From positions 426,552 through 490,551 of the forward strand of contig NZ_JAMXHT010000007.1 in assembly GCF_023955655.1 (NCBI RefSeq): a DNA stretch of 64,000 bases, given 5' to 3'. Position numbers and translations under genes: made by a program. The notes under the pieces are model-generated. The model was not told where the DNA came from and made no database searches. It saw only the letters and a list, made by a program, of their open reading frames with translations. The DNA comes from Ralstonia soli. Its GTDB lineage: Bacteria > Pseudomonadota > Gammaproteobacteria > Burkholderiales > Burkholderiaceae. Of this stretch, positions 45,026 through 54,861 are shown piece by piece. Within the stretch, counting starts at the first letter, position 1. Each line of letters starts with the position of its first letter.

Positions 45026-46612
45026 TTAGTGGAACTGGTTCATCGTGTTGTCCTTACCCGCGGCCTTCAGCGCTGCTTCACCGCTGAAGTATTCCTTGTG
45101 GTCGTCGCCGATGTCCGAGCCCGACATGTTCTGGTGCTTCACGCAAGCGATGCCCTGACGGATTTCCTTGCGCTGCACGCCAGCCACGTAGCCGAGCATG
45201 CCCTGGTCGCCGAAGTATTCCTTGGCCAGGTTGTCGGTCGACAGCGCAGCGGTGTGGTACGTCGGCAGCGTGATCAGGTGGTGGAAGATGCCGGCTTCGC
45301 GCGATGCGTCTGCCTGGAACGTGCGGATCTTCTCGTCGGCTTGCTTGGCCAGTTCGGTGTCGTCGTACTCGGCGCTCATCAGTTGGCCGCGCTCGTAGGC
45401 CGACACGTCCTTGCCGGCTTCCTTCATGGCGTCATACACCTGCTGGCGGAAGTTCAGCGTCCAGTTGAACGACGGGCTGTTGTTGTACACCAGCTTGGCG
45501 TTCGGGATGACCTTGCGGATCTCGCTCACCATGCCGCCGATCTGGCCGATGTGCGGCTTCTCGGTTTCGATCCACAGCAGGTCAGCGCCGTTCTGCAGCG
45601 AGGTGATGCAATCCAGCACGCAGCGTGCTTCGCCCGTACCGGCGCGGAACTGGAACAGGTTGCTCGGCAGGCGCTTGGGGCGCAGCAGCTTGCCGTCGCG
45701 CTTGATGACCACGTCACCGTTGCCCAGCTGATCCGCCGACAGCTCTTCGCAGTCGAGGAACGAGTTGTATTGGTCGCCCAGGTCGCCCGGCTCGTTGGTC
45801 ACGGCGATCTGCTTGGTCAGGCCAGCGCCCAGCGAGTCGGTACGCGCCACGATGATGCCGTCGTCCACGCCCAGCTCCAGGAATGCGTAGCGGATCGCGC
45901 GGATCTTGGCCAGGAAGTCCTCATGCGGCACGGTGACCTTGCCATCCTGGTGGCCGCACTGCTTCTCGTCCGACACCTGGTTCTCGATCTGGATGCAGCA
46001 TGCACCCGCTTCGATGAACTGCTTGGCCAGCAGGTACGTCGCTTCAGCGTTGCCGAAACCAGCGTCGATGTCGGCAATGATGGGCACGACGTGCGTGACG
46101 TGGTTGTCGATCTTCTCTTGGATGGCGGCGCGGGCGGCGGCGTCCTTGGCAGCGTCCAGCTCGCGGAACAGGCCGCCCAGTTCACGGGCATCAGCCTGGC
46201 GCAGGAAGGTGTACAGCTCGCGGATCAGCGCGCTGACCGACGTCTTTTCGTGCATCGACTGGTCCGGCAGCGGGCCGAACTCCGAGCGCAGCGCAGCGAC
46301 CATCCAGCCCGACAGGTACAGGTAACGGCGTTCGGTGCTCTTGAAGTGCTTCTTGATGGAGATCAGCTTCTGCTGGCCGATGAAACCGTGCCAGCAACCC
46401 AGGGACTGCGTGTACTTGGCCGGATCCGCATCGTAGGCGGCCATGTCGGCGCGCATGATCTTGGCGGTGTACTTGGCGATGTCCAGGCCCGTCTTGAACT
46501 TGTTCTGCGCGCGCATGCGGGCAGCGTACTCGGGGTTGATCGCGTTCCATGCGCTGCCGTGGTTCTCTTTCAAACCGGCAACTGCCTTGATGTCGTCTTG
46601 ATACTGGGCCAT
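45026..46612 (-). CDS. aceA: isocitrate lyase, long form
   Basis: 528 residues, the long bacterial isocitrate lyase class. It cleaves isocitrate to succinate and glyoxylate in the glyoxylate shunt. Active-site loop KQCGHQ with Cys219 and His221, Mg-binding region IIADIDAGFGNAEATYLLA, and IENQVSDEKQCGH context all present; ends AAGKDNTMNQFH. AGGAAA lies before the ATG. A palindromic element about 120 bp upstream suggests repressor control. No malate synthase gene is adjacent. Confidence 0.96.
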   Translation of the reverse strand: MAQYQDDIKAVAGLKENHGSAWNAINPEYAARMRAQNKFKTGLDIAKYTAKIMRADMAAYDADPAKYTQSLGCWHGFIGQQKLISIKKHFKSTERRYLYLSGWMVAALRSEFGPLPDQSMHEKTSVSALIRELYTFLRQADARELGGLFRELDAAKDAAARAAIQEKIDNHVTHVVPIIADIDAGFGNAEATYLLAKQFIEAGACCIQIENQVSDEKQCGHQDGKVTVPHEDFLAKIRAIRYAFLELGVDDGIIVARTDSLGAGLTKQIAVTNEPGDLGDQYNSFLDCEELSADQLGNGDVVIKRDGKLLRPKRLPSNLFQFRAGTGEARCVLDCITSLQNGADLLWIETEKPHIGQIGGMVSEIRKVIPNAKLVYNNSPSFNWTLNFRQQVYDAMKEAGKDVSAYERGQLMSAEYDDTELAKQADEKIRTFQADASREAGIFHHLITLPTYHTAALSTDNLAKEYFGDQGMLGYVAGVQRKEIRQGIACVKHQNMSGSDIGDDHKEYFSGEAALKAAGKDNTMNQFH

Positions 46613-46727
46613 GTCAATTTCCTGGAAGTAAAGCGCGTTGGAGAGGAAAGGGTTGCGTGTTCGGGTGCGTCTATCGAAGCAAGCAGCGTGGAATCATTGT
46701 AGGGCGGATTTGGTGCGGCGCGACAAG

Positions 46728-46748
46728 GTCTTATATAAGACATAAGAC
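46728..46748. promoter_or_regulatory. palindromic operator candidate upstream of aceA
   Basis: GTCTTATATAAGAC (46728-46741) is a perfect 14-bp palindrome, and its right half ATAAGAC is repeated directly (46742-46748). It lies 116-136 bp upstream of the aceA start in an otherwise unremarkable AT-rich promoter region. Its symmetry suits a GntR- or TetR-type dimer, but no regulator gene is nearby. Confidence 0.7.
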
Positions 46749-46929
46749 TTATGTTTTCTTTATTTTTCAATGGGTTATGCGATGAATTTTGCGATGCGGA
46801 ATGCTTTTTCAGAAAACGGGAAGGCGGCGTCGGGAAATTCCGGCGCAAATTTCGCAATGTGAAACGCGCTTTCAGGGTCGGAGATGGTGCCCGTGCAATG
46901 GCGGTCGACTTTCGCGGCGCGTTCAACAA

Positions 46930-46954
46930 AAAAGCCGCCTTGAAGGCGGCTTTT
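46930..46954 (-). terminator. terminator of the DUF2076 gene
   Basis: AAAAGCCGCC (46930-46939) pairs with GGCGGCTTTT (46945-46954), five-base loop; the A-run on the left gives a U-run for minus-strand transcription. It lies 33 bp after the DUF2076 stop codon. Confidence 0.9.
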
Positions 46955-46986
46955 CCTGCTCGAGATCGGCATGGACCTTTCTGCGG

Positions 46987-47667
46987 CTAGATCAACGTGG
47001 AATCATCATCAGAGTAATCACTACCGCCCAAATCGCTATCGTCGAGCAGACCCAGGCTGTTGTCATCGCGCGAGGCCGTGTTGCGATTGCCGCTGTCGCC
47101 GTCGTAGTAGTTGTTGATGACCGTTTCCGTGGTGCCACCCATCAGCGGCTGCTGACCAAAGAAGCCGCCGCTGCTGTTGTGGTGGAACAGGTTCTCGATA
47201 CCCTGGAACAGGAGCGCGCCGCCTGCCACGCCGGCTGCCGTGGTGGCGATGCCGCCCAGCGTGCTGCCCAGGCCACCGCTCAAAAAGCCGGGGCGCGCGG
47301 GTTGGGCCGGGGCCGGTTGGGCGGGGGCGGGCATCGGCATGGGTGCGGCTTGCGGCTGCGCATACCCGGGGTTGGGCGCGGCACCCGTGGCGTGGCTGCC
47401 CCAGTTGTTGGCCGAATCCATGAACGACGTGTTGCGGGCGGCCTGTGCTGCCTGCAACTGGCTCTGCAGCGCGGCAATCTGCGCCTGGGCCGATGCCAGT
47501 GCCTGGTCGAGCAGCATGGCGCGCTGCACGAGCAGGTAGGCGGCATCCGGCTGGCGGGCGGCCGCTTCCAGAATGCGGGCTTCGGCCTGCGGGTCTTTTG
47601 CCCCGGCGCGGGCTTGCGTGAGTTGGGCCAGGAAGTTGTCCAGGGCTTGCAGTTCTTGCGGGGACAT
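46987..47667 (-). CDS. DUF2076 protein
   Basis: 226 residues. N-terminal half: MSPQELQALDNFLAQLTQ, then an Ala/Gln-rich coiled coil (DQALASAQAQIAALQSQLQ); middle: Pro/Ala-rich linker; then a Gly-rich segment with GFLSGGLGSTLGGIATTAAGVAGG and LLFQGIENLF; C-terminus acidic and Ser/Asp-rich. This is the DUF2076 plan (sometimes annotated as a periplasmic ligand-binding sensor). No signal peptide is visible. Function unknown. Its own terminator follows. Confidence 0.9.
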   Translation of the reverse strand: MSPQELQALDNFLAQLTQARAGAKDPQAEARILEAAARQPDAAYLLVQRAMLLDQALASAQAQIAALQSQLQAAQAARNTSFMDSANNWGSHATGAAPNPGYAQPQAAPMPMPAPAQPAPAQPARPGFLSGGLGSTLGGIATTAAGVAGGALLFQGIENLFHHNSSGGFFGQQPLMGGTTETVINNYYDGDSGNRNTASRDDNSLGLLDDSDLGGSDYSDDDSTLI

Positions 47668-47769
47668 GGCGCGGGTTCCTATCAGGGTGGGTGCGACGTG
47701 TCCAAGGTAGGGGCCAAGTCTTAAACCACAATTAAGGCCGGGCGGGTTCTTGTGTAACGGCCTGTAACG

Positions 47770-48741
47770 CTAGGACGCGGCCCGATACTGGCTGGGGTTG
47801 GTGCCCGACACCTTGCGCATCAGGCGCCGCAGCGCGGTGGCATCTTCATACCCCACGGCTTCGGCCACGCGGTCGATGGTCATGCGGCTGGATTCGATCA
47901 GCATGCGGGCCCGGTTCAGCCGCACGCTCTGCACCAGGGCGAGGGTGCTTCTGCCGGTGGCCTCCCGCACGTGCCGAGACAGCGTGCGCTGCGACATGGC
48001 AAATTCGTCGGCCAGGGTTTGCACGCTGGGCGGGTTGGGCAGGGCGGCTTCAATGCGCGCCACCAGCCGGGCGACGAGCGCGTTGCCATTGGCCAGCATG
48101 GCGGGCACCACAAACGGCGCCTGCGCGTGGCGCCCGTCGATCAGCAGCACGCGCCCGACGGCATCGGCCAACGCCACGCCAAAGCGCGTGCGCAGCAGGT
48201 GCAGCATCAAGTCTGTCTGCGCAAAGGCGGCGCCAGCAGTGCTGATCGGGCCATCGGCGCAGACCATGCGGTCGGCATCGACGGTGCATGCGGGTTCCAG
48301 TTGCCGCAACGTGGCGGCCAGCCACCACGACGTTGTGACGCAGCGCCCCGGCAGCAACCCCGCTGCCTGCAGCAGAAACACCGCCGAGCACGATGCCGCC
48401 ACCTGCCCGCCGGCCGCTACCTGTGCGGCCAGGGCGCGTGCGGCCCGGAGGGCGTCGTCTTGCGCCAGGCGCGTGGCAATCACACCGGCATGGTCTAGGC
48501 CCAGGCCGGGCACGATCCAGGTACTGCCATCGGGGCGGGGGCGTTTGGGCAGCGTCGCCGCCTCCACCTGCATGCCGCTGCTCAGGCGCACGCTGGGCGC
48601 GTCGGCCGATACCACGCGTCAGGTGGGGCGTGCGGCCTTCGTGCGTGGGGCAAGCGTGGACGCCGCCTGCAGCACGTCCAGCGTGGCCGCCACGCTGGTG
48701 GCATACGCGCCGGAGAGTACGAGGATGGTGAAATCCGTCAT
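47770..48741 (-). pseudogene. GlxA-type AraC-family regulator interrupted by an in-frame TGA
   Basis: The frame from ATG 48741 (MTDFTILVLSGAYATSVAAT) runs 40 codons, hits TGA at 48621-48619 in the context PT-stop-RVVSADAP, and continues in the same frame to 47770. GlxA-type regulators commonly have Trp at this position, so TGG to TGA is the simplest explanation. The rest is intact: DJ-1/PfpI-like domain, then AraC helix-turn-helix pairs (SVQTLADEFAMSQRTLSRHV and TIDRVAEAVGYEDATALRRLM). Restart at GTG 48615 would lose the first strand and helix of the DJ-1 fold. The divergent tautomerase gene is a likely target. Confidence 0.85.
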
Positions 48742-48838
48742 GACCAAATTTGCCTGAAAGATGTCGAAATCGACACTGCCAGTCTAGCGGCCGAAGGCGT
48801 TCAATGCAGGCATTTCCACAGCACGCACGGTTGCCCGC

Positions 48839-49291
48839 ATGCCGAACATTCTCGTCAAGATTCCCGCAGACACCTTCAATGGCGCCGCCCGCGCAGCGCT
48901 TGCACGCCGCATCACCGCCGCTGCCGCGCAGGCCGAACAGATTCCCGATGACCCACGCAGGCGCGCGACAACCTGGGTGGTGATCGAGGAGGTGCCCGCC
49001 GGGTCGTGGTGGTGCGGCGGGGGGGAGGTGGCAACGCAGATGGTGCCGTGCATGGCCATCGCGCACGTGCCGGCGGGCGTGCTGGATGCCGCTGCGCGGG
49101 CGCTGTTCGTGCAGCAGATGCACGAAGCCTTTGCGCAGGCGCTGCCGACGGCCGATGGCCGGCGTGTTGTGACCTCTGTGATGTTGCACGACGTGGCCGA
49201 CGGCACCTGGGGTGTGAACGGTGCGCTGTGGGCGCTGCCCGATTTCGCCAGGGCAGCGGGCTATGCGCACTTACAGCACCTCGTGGCCTAA
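48839..49291 (+). CDS. tautomerase-family protein, double-length
   Basis: 150 residues, two beta-alpha-beta units as in the longer members of the 4-oxalocrotonate tautomerase superfamily. It starts MPNILVKIPADTF; after Met removal Pro1 would be the catalytic base. The second unit begins near MVPCMAIAHVPAGVL. Reaction unknown. It lies divergent from the broken GlxA regulator and 28 bp before the dienelactone-hydrolase-like gene, probably one operon. Confidence 0.85.
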   Translation: MPNILVKIPADTFNGAARAALARRITAAAAQAEQIPDDPRRRATTWVVIEEVPAGSWWCGGGEVATQMVPCMAIAHVPAGVLDAAARALFVQQMHEAFAQALPTADGRRVVTSVMLHDVADGTWGVNGALWALPDFARAAGYAHLQHLVA

Positions 49292-49319
49292 CCCTGAGCC
49301 CATCAACCGGAGCCCGCGC

Positions 49320-50135
49320 ATGACACACCACCACCCGCAGGAAGACGACCGCCTGGAAGACTTCACCCGCCGCCAGATCACGTTGGATGGCACCACCAAA
49401 ACCGTGTACGTGGCCGGCACCGGCCCAGGCGTGATTGTCATGGCGGAGATGCCCGGCATCAGCCCGCACGTGGCGCGGTTCGCGCGCTGGGTGCGCGATG
49501 CGGGGCTCACCGTCTACATGCCGTCCTTGTTCGGCCGCGATGGCGCGGTGCCCGAGGCGGACGCCGGCGCGGAGGTCTTCCGCCACGCGTGCGTGAGTGC
49601 GGAGTTCCGCGCGTTTGCGGCCAACCAGTCGAGCCCGGTTACGCAGTGGCTGCGCGCGCTGGCGCGGCTGGCCCATGCGGAGTGCGGCGGCCCCGGCGTG
49701 GGCGCCATCGGCATGTGCTTCACCGGCAATTTTGCGCTGACGATGATGCTGGAGCCGGCCATGCTGGCGCCGGTGTTGTGTCAGCCGTCTTTGCCGTTGA
49801 ACGAGCCCGGCGGCATCGAGATTGCGCCGGAGGACGCTGCCGCCGTGCGCCAGCGGCTGGAGCGCGAAGACCTGACCGTGCTGGCTTACCGGTTTGAGGG
49901 TGACCGCTTCTGCCGTACCCAGCGCTTTGCCGCCTATGCCGAGGCGCTGGGGGATCGGTTCGTGGCGCGGGTGTTGCCCGATAGCGCCGCGCACCCGAAC
50001 CCGCCGCCGTTTTTTGCGCAGCATGTGCCTTGTCCGCACAGCGTGGTGACCGCGCACCTGATCGATGTGGCGGGCCAGCCTACGGTGGCCGCGCGTGACG
50101 AGATTCTGGCGTTCTTCCGGCAGCGGCTGGCTTGA
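49320..50135 (+). CDS. dienelactone hydrolase-family protein
   Basis: 271 residues, alpha/beta hydrolase of the DLH family. GVIVMAEMPGISPHVARFARWVRDAGLTVYMPSLFG is the typical N-terminal half; nucleophile elbow IGMCFTGN carries Cys as in dienelactone hydrolases; His in PHSVVTAHL is a candidate catalytic base. The substrate is unknown. The preceding tautomerase suggests a small catabolic or detoxification unit. ATG 49320; a longer frame from 49221 overlaps the tautomerase. Confidence 0.88.
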   Translation: MTHHHPQEDDRLEDFTRRQITLDGTTKTVYVAGTGPGVIVMAEMPGISPHVARFARWVRDAGLTVYMPSLFGRDGAVPEADAGAEVFRHACVSAEFRAFAANQSSPVTQWLRALARLAHAECGGPGVGAIGMCFTGNFALTMMLEPAMLAPVLCQPSLPLNEPGGIEIAPEDAAAVRQRLEREDLTVLAYRFEGDRFCRTQRFAAYAEALGDRFVARVLPDSAAHPNPPPFFAQHVPCPHSVVTAHLIDVAGQPTVAARDEILAFFRQRLA

Positions 50136-50213
50136 GTAGGGACTCACCTACTGGTGTGCACCCGCCGCCACCTATTTGGTGTAAACCCCCGGGGCGACGT
50201 CCGAGCAAATTAC

Positions 50214-50244
50214 TTTACAACTAAACTATTCATGACTAATGTAA
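50214..50244 (+). promoter_or_regulatory. predicted promoter with overlapping inverted repeat for the aromatic-CoA operon
   Basis: TTTACA (50214-50219) and TAATGT (50237-50242) are spaced by 17 bp, a good sigma-70 promoter. Overlapping it, TTACA (50215-50219) and TGTAA (50240-50244) form an inverted repeat that could bind the MarR regulator encoded within the operon. The first gene starts 28 bp downstream with GGAG at 50260-50263. Confidence 0.65.
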
Positions 50245-50271
50245 TACCGCACTGAACGCGGAGCCGTTGTC

Positions 50272-52644
50272 ATGAAGATCGTCTGTATTGGTGGTGGGCC
50301 GGCTGGCCTGTACTTTGCCCTGCTGATGAAGCTGCAGGACCCGTCACACGACATCACCGTGGTGGAGCGCAACCGGCCGTATGACACCTTCGGCTGGGGC
50401 GTGGTCTTCTCTGACCAGACGCTGGGCAACCTGCAGCGTGCCGACGCCAAGAGCGCCGCGCAGATTCTCGATGCCTTCAACCATTGGGACGACATTGAAG
50501 TCCACATCCGCGGCCAGGTGGTGCGCTCGGGCGGCCACGGTTTCTGCGGCATCGGGCGCAAGCGCCTGCTGAACATCCTGCAGGCGCGCTGCGAGGAAGA
50601 GGGCGTCAAGCTCGTCTTTGAAACCGATGTGCAGGATGACACCACCTATGCCGATGCCGACCTCATCATCGCCAGCGATGGCCTGAACAGCCGCATCCGC
50701 ACCAAGTACGCGGCCACGTATCAACCCGATATCGACACGCGCCGCTGCCGCTTTGTCTGGCTCGGCACGCACAAGCTGTTCGAGGCCTTCACCTTTGCGT
50801 TTGAAGAAACCGAGCACGGCTGGTTTCAGGCGCATGCGTACCGCTTTGACGACAACACCTCCACCTTCATCGTGGAAACGCCGGAAGAGGTGTGGCGCGC
50901 GGCCGGGCTGGAGACGATGGAGAAGGAAGACGCCATCGCCTACTGCGAGCGTCTGTTCGCCAAGTACCTCGATGGCAACAAGCTGATCTCCAACGCCACG
51001 CACCTGCGCGGCTCGGCGCAGTGGATCCGCTTTCCGCGCGTGGTGTGCCGGCATTGGGTGCATACCAACGAGAACAACACGCCGGTGGTGCTGATGGGCG
51101 ATGCGGCGCACACGGCGCACTTCTCGATCGGCTCGGGTACCAAGCTGGCGCTGGAAGATTCGATTGAGCTCGCGCGCAGCATCGGCCAGCACCCGGGGGA
51201 CCTGAAAGGCGCGCTCGAACACTATGAAGCCGTGCGCAGTGTGGAAGTGCTGCGCATCCAGAACGCGGCGCGCAATTCGACCGAGTGGTTTGAGAACGTC
51301 GACCGCTACGCCAGCCTGCCGACCGAGCAGTTTGCGTATTCGCTGCTCACGCGCAGCCAGCGCATCAGCCACGAAAACCTGCGCCAGCGCGACAAGCGCT
51401 ATCTCGAACAGTTTGAAGACTGGATTGCCGAGCAAGCCGGTCTACCGGGTAGAAGCCGCGCGCCCGAGCACGGCCCCGTGCCGCCGATGTTCACGCCCTT
51501 TACGGTGCGTGGCGTCACGCTCAAGAACCGCGTGGTGGTGTCGCCCATGGCCCAGTACTCGTGTGTGGATGGCCAGCCGGCGGACTACCACCTCGTGCAC
51601 TTGGGCGCGCGCGCCATGGGCGGTGCGGGGCTGGTGATGGCCGAGATGACCTGCGTGTCGCCCGATGCGCGCATCACCCCGGGCTGCCCGGGTTTGTGGA
51701 ACACCGAACAGCGTGATGGCTGGGCGCGCATCGTGCAGTTCGTGCATGCCAACAGCGATGCGAAGCTCGGCGTTCAGCTGGGCCACGCGGGCGCCAAGGG
51801 CTCGACGCGCGTGGCGTGGGAGGGCATCGACCTGCCGCTGGATGAGGGGCAGAACTGGCCGCTCATCTCGGCATCTCCCCAGCAGTATCTGGATGGCGTG
51901 AGCCAGTGGTCGCACGCCATGACGCGTGACGACATGGACCGTGTGCGTGATGACTTTGTCCACTCCGCACGCTTGGCCGCCGAGGCCGGTTTCGATTGGC
52001 TGGAGCTGCACTGCGCGCACGGCTACCTGCTGTCGTCGTTCATCTCGCCGCTTACCAACCAGCGCAATGACGAATACGGCGGCTCGCTGGAAAACCGCCT
52101 GCGCTTTCCGCTGGAAGTTTTCCAGGCGGTGCGCGAGGTGTGGCCGAGCACCAAGCCGATGTCGGTGCGCATCTCTGCCCACGACTGGGTGGAAGGCGGC
52201 ATCACGCCGGACGATGCGGTGCAGATCGCGCGCATCTTCAAGGCCGCGGGCGCGGACATGATCGACTGCTCGTCGGGCCAGGTCAGCAAGAAGGAGCAGC
52301 CGGTGTACGGCCGCATGTTCCAGACGCCGTTTGCCGACCGCGTGCGCAACGAGGCGGGCATCGCCACGATTGCCGTGGGTGCCATCTCCGAGGCGGACCA
52401 CGTCAACAGCATCATCGCCGCCGGCCGGGCGGACCTGTGTGCCGTGGCGCGTCCGCACCTGGCCAACCCGGCCTGGACGCTGAACGAAGCTGCGCGCATC
52501 GGTTACCTCGACATGCCGTGGCCCAAACAGTACCGCGCGGGCAAGCTGCAACTGGAGCGCAACCTGGAGCGCGAACGCGCGATGGCGGCGCAGGCGGCGG
52601 GGTTGTCTCCGCTGGAACAGGCCAACCGCATGCAGGGGGTCTGA
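50272..52644 (+). CDS. bifunctional aryl-CoA monooxygenase/reductase (2-aminobenzoyl-CoA or salicylyl-CoA type)
   Basis: 790 residues, a fusion. N-terminal half (about 1-395): FAD-dependent hydroxylase with [34 protein letters not shown] and [18 protein letters not shown]-terminal half (about 400-770): Old Yellow Enzyme-type FMN reductase with [46 protein letters not shown] and [14 protein letters not shown]. This is the layout of 2-aminobenzoyl-CoA monooxygenase/reductase, which hydroxylates and then dearomatises the ring, and of enzymes annotated as salicylyl-CoA 5-hydroxylase. The neighbouring beta-oxidation-like genes favour a CoA-thioester ring-cleavage route. Confidence 0.93.
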   Translation: MKIVCIGGGPAGLYFALLMKLQDPSHDITVVERNRPYDTFGWGVVFSDQTLGNLQRADAKSAAQILDAFNHWDDIEVHIRGQVVRSGGHGFCGIGRKRLLNILQARCEEEGVKLVFETDVQDDTTYADADLIIASDGLNSRIRTKYAATYQPDIDTRRCRFVWLGTHKLFEAFTFAFEETEHGWFQAHAYRFDDNTSTFIVETPEEVWRAAGLETMEKEDAIAYCERLFAKYLDGNKLISNATHLRGSAQWIRFPRVVCRHWVHTNENNTPVVLMGDAAHTAHFSIGSGTKLALEDSIELARSIGQHPGDLKGALEHYEAVRSVEVLRIQNAARNSTEWFENVDRYASLPTEQFAYSLLTRSQRISHENLRQRDKRYLEQFEDWIAEQAGLPGRSRAPEHGPVPPMFTPFTVRGVTLKNRVVVSPMAQYSCVDGQPADYHLVHLGARAMGGAGLVMAEMTCVSPDARITPGCPGLWNTEQRDGWARIVQFVHANSDAKLGVQLGHAGAKGSTRVAWEGIDLPLDEGQNWPLISASPQQYLDGVSQWSHAMTRDDMDRVRDDFVHSARLAAEAGFDWLELHCAHGYLLSSFISPLTNQRNDEYGGSLENRLRFPLEVFQAVREVWPSTKPMSVRISAHDWVEGGITPDDAVQIARIFKAAGADMIDCSSGQVSKKEQPVYGRMFQTPFADRVRNEAGIATIAVGAISEADHVNSIIAAGRADLCAVARPHLANPAWTLNEAARIGYLDMPWPKQYRAGKLQLERNLERERAMAAQAAGLSPLEQANRMQGV

Positions 52645-52645
52645 C

Positions 52646-53419
52646 GTGACGATGCTCGCAGGACACCACGCGGTTGTAACGGGCGCAGGCCGGGGGATTG
52701 GCGCGGCGATTGCCGCACAACTGGCCGCGCAGGGCGCCACGCTCACGCTGATGGGCCGCAACGCGGCGGTACTGGAGGCGACGGCCAAGACGTTGCCCGA
52801 CAGCGCCCGCGCGCAGGTCGTCACCTGCGACGTGACGGACGCGGTAAGCGTGTCGGCGGCGTTTGAGTCGGCGCGCGCTGGGCTCGGCCCCATCTCCATC
52901 CTCGTCAACAACGCAGGCCAGGCCGAGAGCGCACCGTTTGCCAAGACCACGCTCGACCAATGGCAGCGCATGCTGGCCGTCAACCTGACGGGCACGTTCC
53001 TGTGCACGCAGGCGGCGCTGGCCGATGTGCAGGTCTCGGGCCGTGGCCGCATCGTCAACATTGCGAGCACGGCGGGGCAGCGTGGGTATGCGTATGTGTC
53101 GGCGTATGTGGCGGCCAAGCATGGGGTGATTGGCCTCACGCGCTCGCTGGCGCTGGAGCTGGCCGCGCGCGGCGTCACCGTCAACGCGGTGTGCCCCGGC
53201 TATACGGAAACCGACATCGTGCGCGAGAGCATCGACCGCATCGTCGCCCGCACAGGCCGCAGCGCAGAGGAAGCGCGGGCCGAGCTGGTGAAGGGCAATC
53301 CGCAGGGCCGGTTGATCGCGCCCGATGAAGTGGCCAATGCCGTGGTGTGGCTGTGCTCGGATGGCGCGTCGTCGATTACCGGGCAGGCCATCTCGGTCTC
53401 GGGCGGGGAGGTGATGTGA
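52646..53419 (+). CDS. SDR-family dehydrogenase
   Basis: 257 residues, classical short-chain dehydrogenase. NAD(P) motif [12 protein letters not shown] at the core, catalytic Ser in NIASTAG, YVAAK with catalytic Tyr and Lys, and [10 protein letters not shown]. Probably oxidises the 3-hydroxyacyl-CoA made by the hydratase encoded downstream. GTG 52646 with GGGGG upstream, or ATG 52652. Overlaps the MarR gene by four bases. Confidence 0.92.
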   Translation: MTMLAGHHAVVTGAGRGIGAAIAAQLAAQGATLTLMGRNAAVLEATAKTLPDSARAQVVTCDVTDAVSVSAAFESARAGLGPISILVNNAGQAESAPFAKTTLDQWQRMLAVNLTGTFLCTQAALADVQVSGRGRIVNIASTAGQRGYAYVSAYVAAKHGVIGLTRSLALELAARGVTVNAVCPGYTETDIVRESIDRIVARTGRSAEEARAELVKGNPQGRLIAPDEVANAVVWLCSDGASSITGQAISVSGGEVM

Positions 53420-53991
53420 GCAAGCCGCGCAAGACTGCACTCGCCACCCGCACATCCGGCTATCACGCTGTCGCGCAAGCGCTGGGCGACGAGCACATCG
53501 GCCTGGAAGCCCGCGCGCATGTGGACGACCACATCGACGTGAAGATCTGGCTGCGCTTGCTGGCGTGCAGCACGCAGATCGAACAGCAGATCCGCCAGCG
53601 CCTGCGCACGCGCTTCAACACCACGCTGCCGCGCTTCGACTATCTGGCCCAGCTCGATCGCCACCCGGAAGGCCTGCGCATGAACGTGCTGTCGCGCTAT
53701 CTGATGGTGACGGGCGGCAACGTCACCGGCCTGACCGATCAGTTGGAGAAGGAAGGGCTTGTCAAACGTGAGGCGGATCCGGATGATCGCCGGTCCTTTC
53801 GCGTGCTGCTGACCGACGCCGGCCGCCGCCACTTTGCCGAAATGGCTGCCGAGCACGAACGCTGGCTGATCGAGATGTTCGACGGCCTGGGCGTTGCCAA
53901 CAAAGACGCGCTGTATGCGCAGCTCGGCCACCTGCGCGTGCACCTCGCGCAGCGCGAGGAAGAGCTGGACGCCCGCGACGATCAACCCTGA
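53416..53991 (+). CDS. MarR-family regulator
   Basis: 191 residues, GTG start overlapping the SDR stop (GTGA). Winged-helix with [61 protein letters not shown], the usual wing. It is embedded in the operon and is likely to repress it until an aromatic-CoA or free acid accumulates, by analogy with MarR proteins of other aromatic-CoA clusters; the inverted repeat at 50215-50244 is a candidate operator. Confidence 0.92.
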   Translation: MSKPRKTALATRTSGYHAVAQALGDEHIGLEARAHVDDHIDVKIWLRLLACSTQIEQQIRQRLRTRFNTTLPRFDYLAQLDRHPEGLRMNVLSRYLMVTGGNVTGLTDQLEKEGLVKREADPDDRRSFRVLLTDAGRRHFAEMAAEHERWLIEMFDGLGVANKDALYAQLGHLRVHLAQREEELDARDDQP

Positions 53992-54008
53992 ACGAACCCG
54001 ACCCAACC

Positions 54009-54860
54009 ATGACCGACCGCATCGATCCGGCCCTGCTGGCCGGCAACCGCCGCCCGCTGGCGGGCTATCAGGCCAAGCATTTCCTGTGGAGCGTGGCAGG
54101 CGGCGTTGCCACCATCACGCTCAACCGGCCCGAGCGCAAGAACCCGCTTACCTTCGATTCGTACGCCGAACTGCGCGATCTGTTCCACCAGCTCAAGTGG
54201 GCAGATGACGTGAAAGCCATTGTGCTGGCTGGCGCGGGCGACAACTTCTGTTCCGGCGGTGACGTACACGAGATCATCGGCCCGCTGGTGCAACTGAAGG
54301 CGCCCGAGCTGCTGATGTTCACGCGCATGACCGGCGAGCTGGTGAAGACGATGCGCGCGTGTCCGCAGCCGATCATCGCCGCCATTGATGGCGTGTGTGC
54401 TGGTGCAGGGGCCATCTTGGCGATGGCATCGGACCTGCGCCTGGGCACCGCGCGCAGCAAGACGGCATTCCTCTTCAACCGTGTCGGCCTTGCGGGCTGC
54501 GACATGGGTGCGTGTGCCATCCTGCCGCGCATCATCGGCCAGGGCCGCGCGAGCGAGTTGCTCTACACGGGCCGCTCGATGAGCGGCGAAGAGGGCGAGC
54601 GCTGGGGCTTCTTCAACCGCCTGTGCGACCCCGCCGAGGTGCTTACACAAGCGCAAGCGCTGGCTGCTGATCTGGCCGCCGGCCCGACCTTCGCCAACGG
54701 CATCACCAAGACCATGCTGCATCAGGAATGGACGATGACGATCGAGCAGGCGATCGAGGCTGAGGCACAGGCACAGGCCATCTGCATGCTGACCGAAGAC
54801 TTCTCGCGTGCGTACCACGCGTTTGTCGCCAAGCAAAAACCCGTCTTCGAGGGGAACTGA
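54009..54860 (+). CDS. enoyl-CoA hydratase-family protein
   Basis: 283 residues, crotonase fold. CoA-binding and oxyanion motifs [16 protein letters not shown] and [23 protein letters not shown]. The second region carries [21 protein letters not shown], where the usual catalytic Glu at the Glu164-like site appears as Asp or Cys context (GCDMGA), so it may not be an ordinary hydratase; ring-opening hydrolase activity is possible. 18 bp after marR. Confidence 0.9.
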   Translation: MTDRIDPALLAGNRRPLAGYQAKHFLWSVAGGVATITLNRPERKNPLTFDSYAELRDLFHQLKWADDVKAIVLAGAGDNFCSGGDVHEIIGPLVQLKAPELLMFTRMTGELVKTMRACPQPIIAAIDGVCAGAGAILAMASDLRLGTARSKTAFLFNRVGLAGCDMGACAILPRIIGQGRASELLYTGRSMSGEEGERWGFFNRLCDPAEVLTQAQALAADLAAGPTFANGITKTMLHQEWTMTIEQAIEAEAQAQAICMLTEDFSRAYHAFVAKQKPVFEGN

Positions 54861-54861
54861 G

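Noticed and set aside
44768..46702. 644-residue open frame on the plus strand
   Set aside because: Shadow of aceA on the other strand, whose protein sequence is unambiguous.
48591..48621. TGA read as selenocysteine in the GlxA-type regulator
   Set aside because: The family shows Trp here, no selenocysteine insertion hairpin is evident and the position is not catalytic.
51442..53184. 580-residue open frame on the minus strand
   Set aside because: Shadow of the monooxygenase and SDR genes; no recognisable domain.
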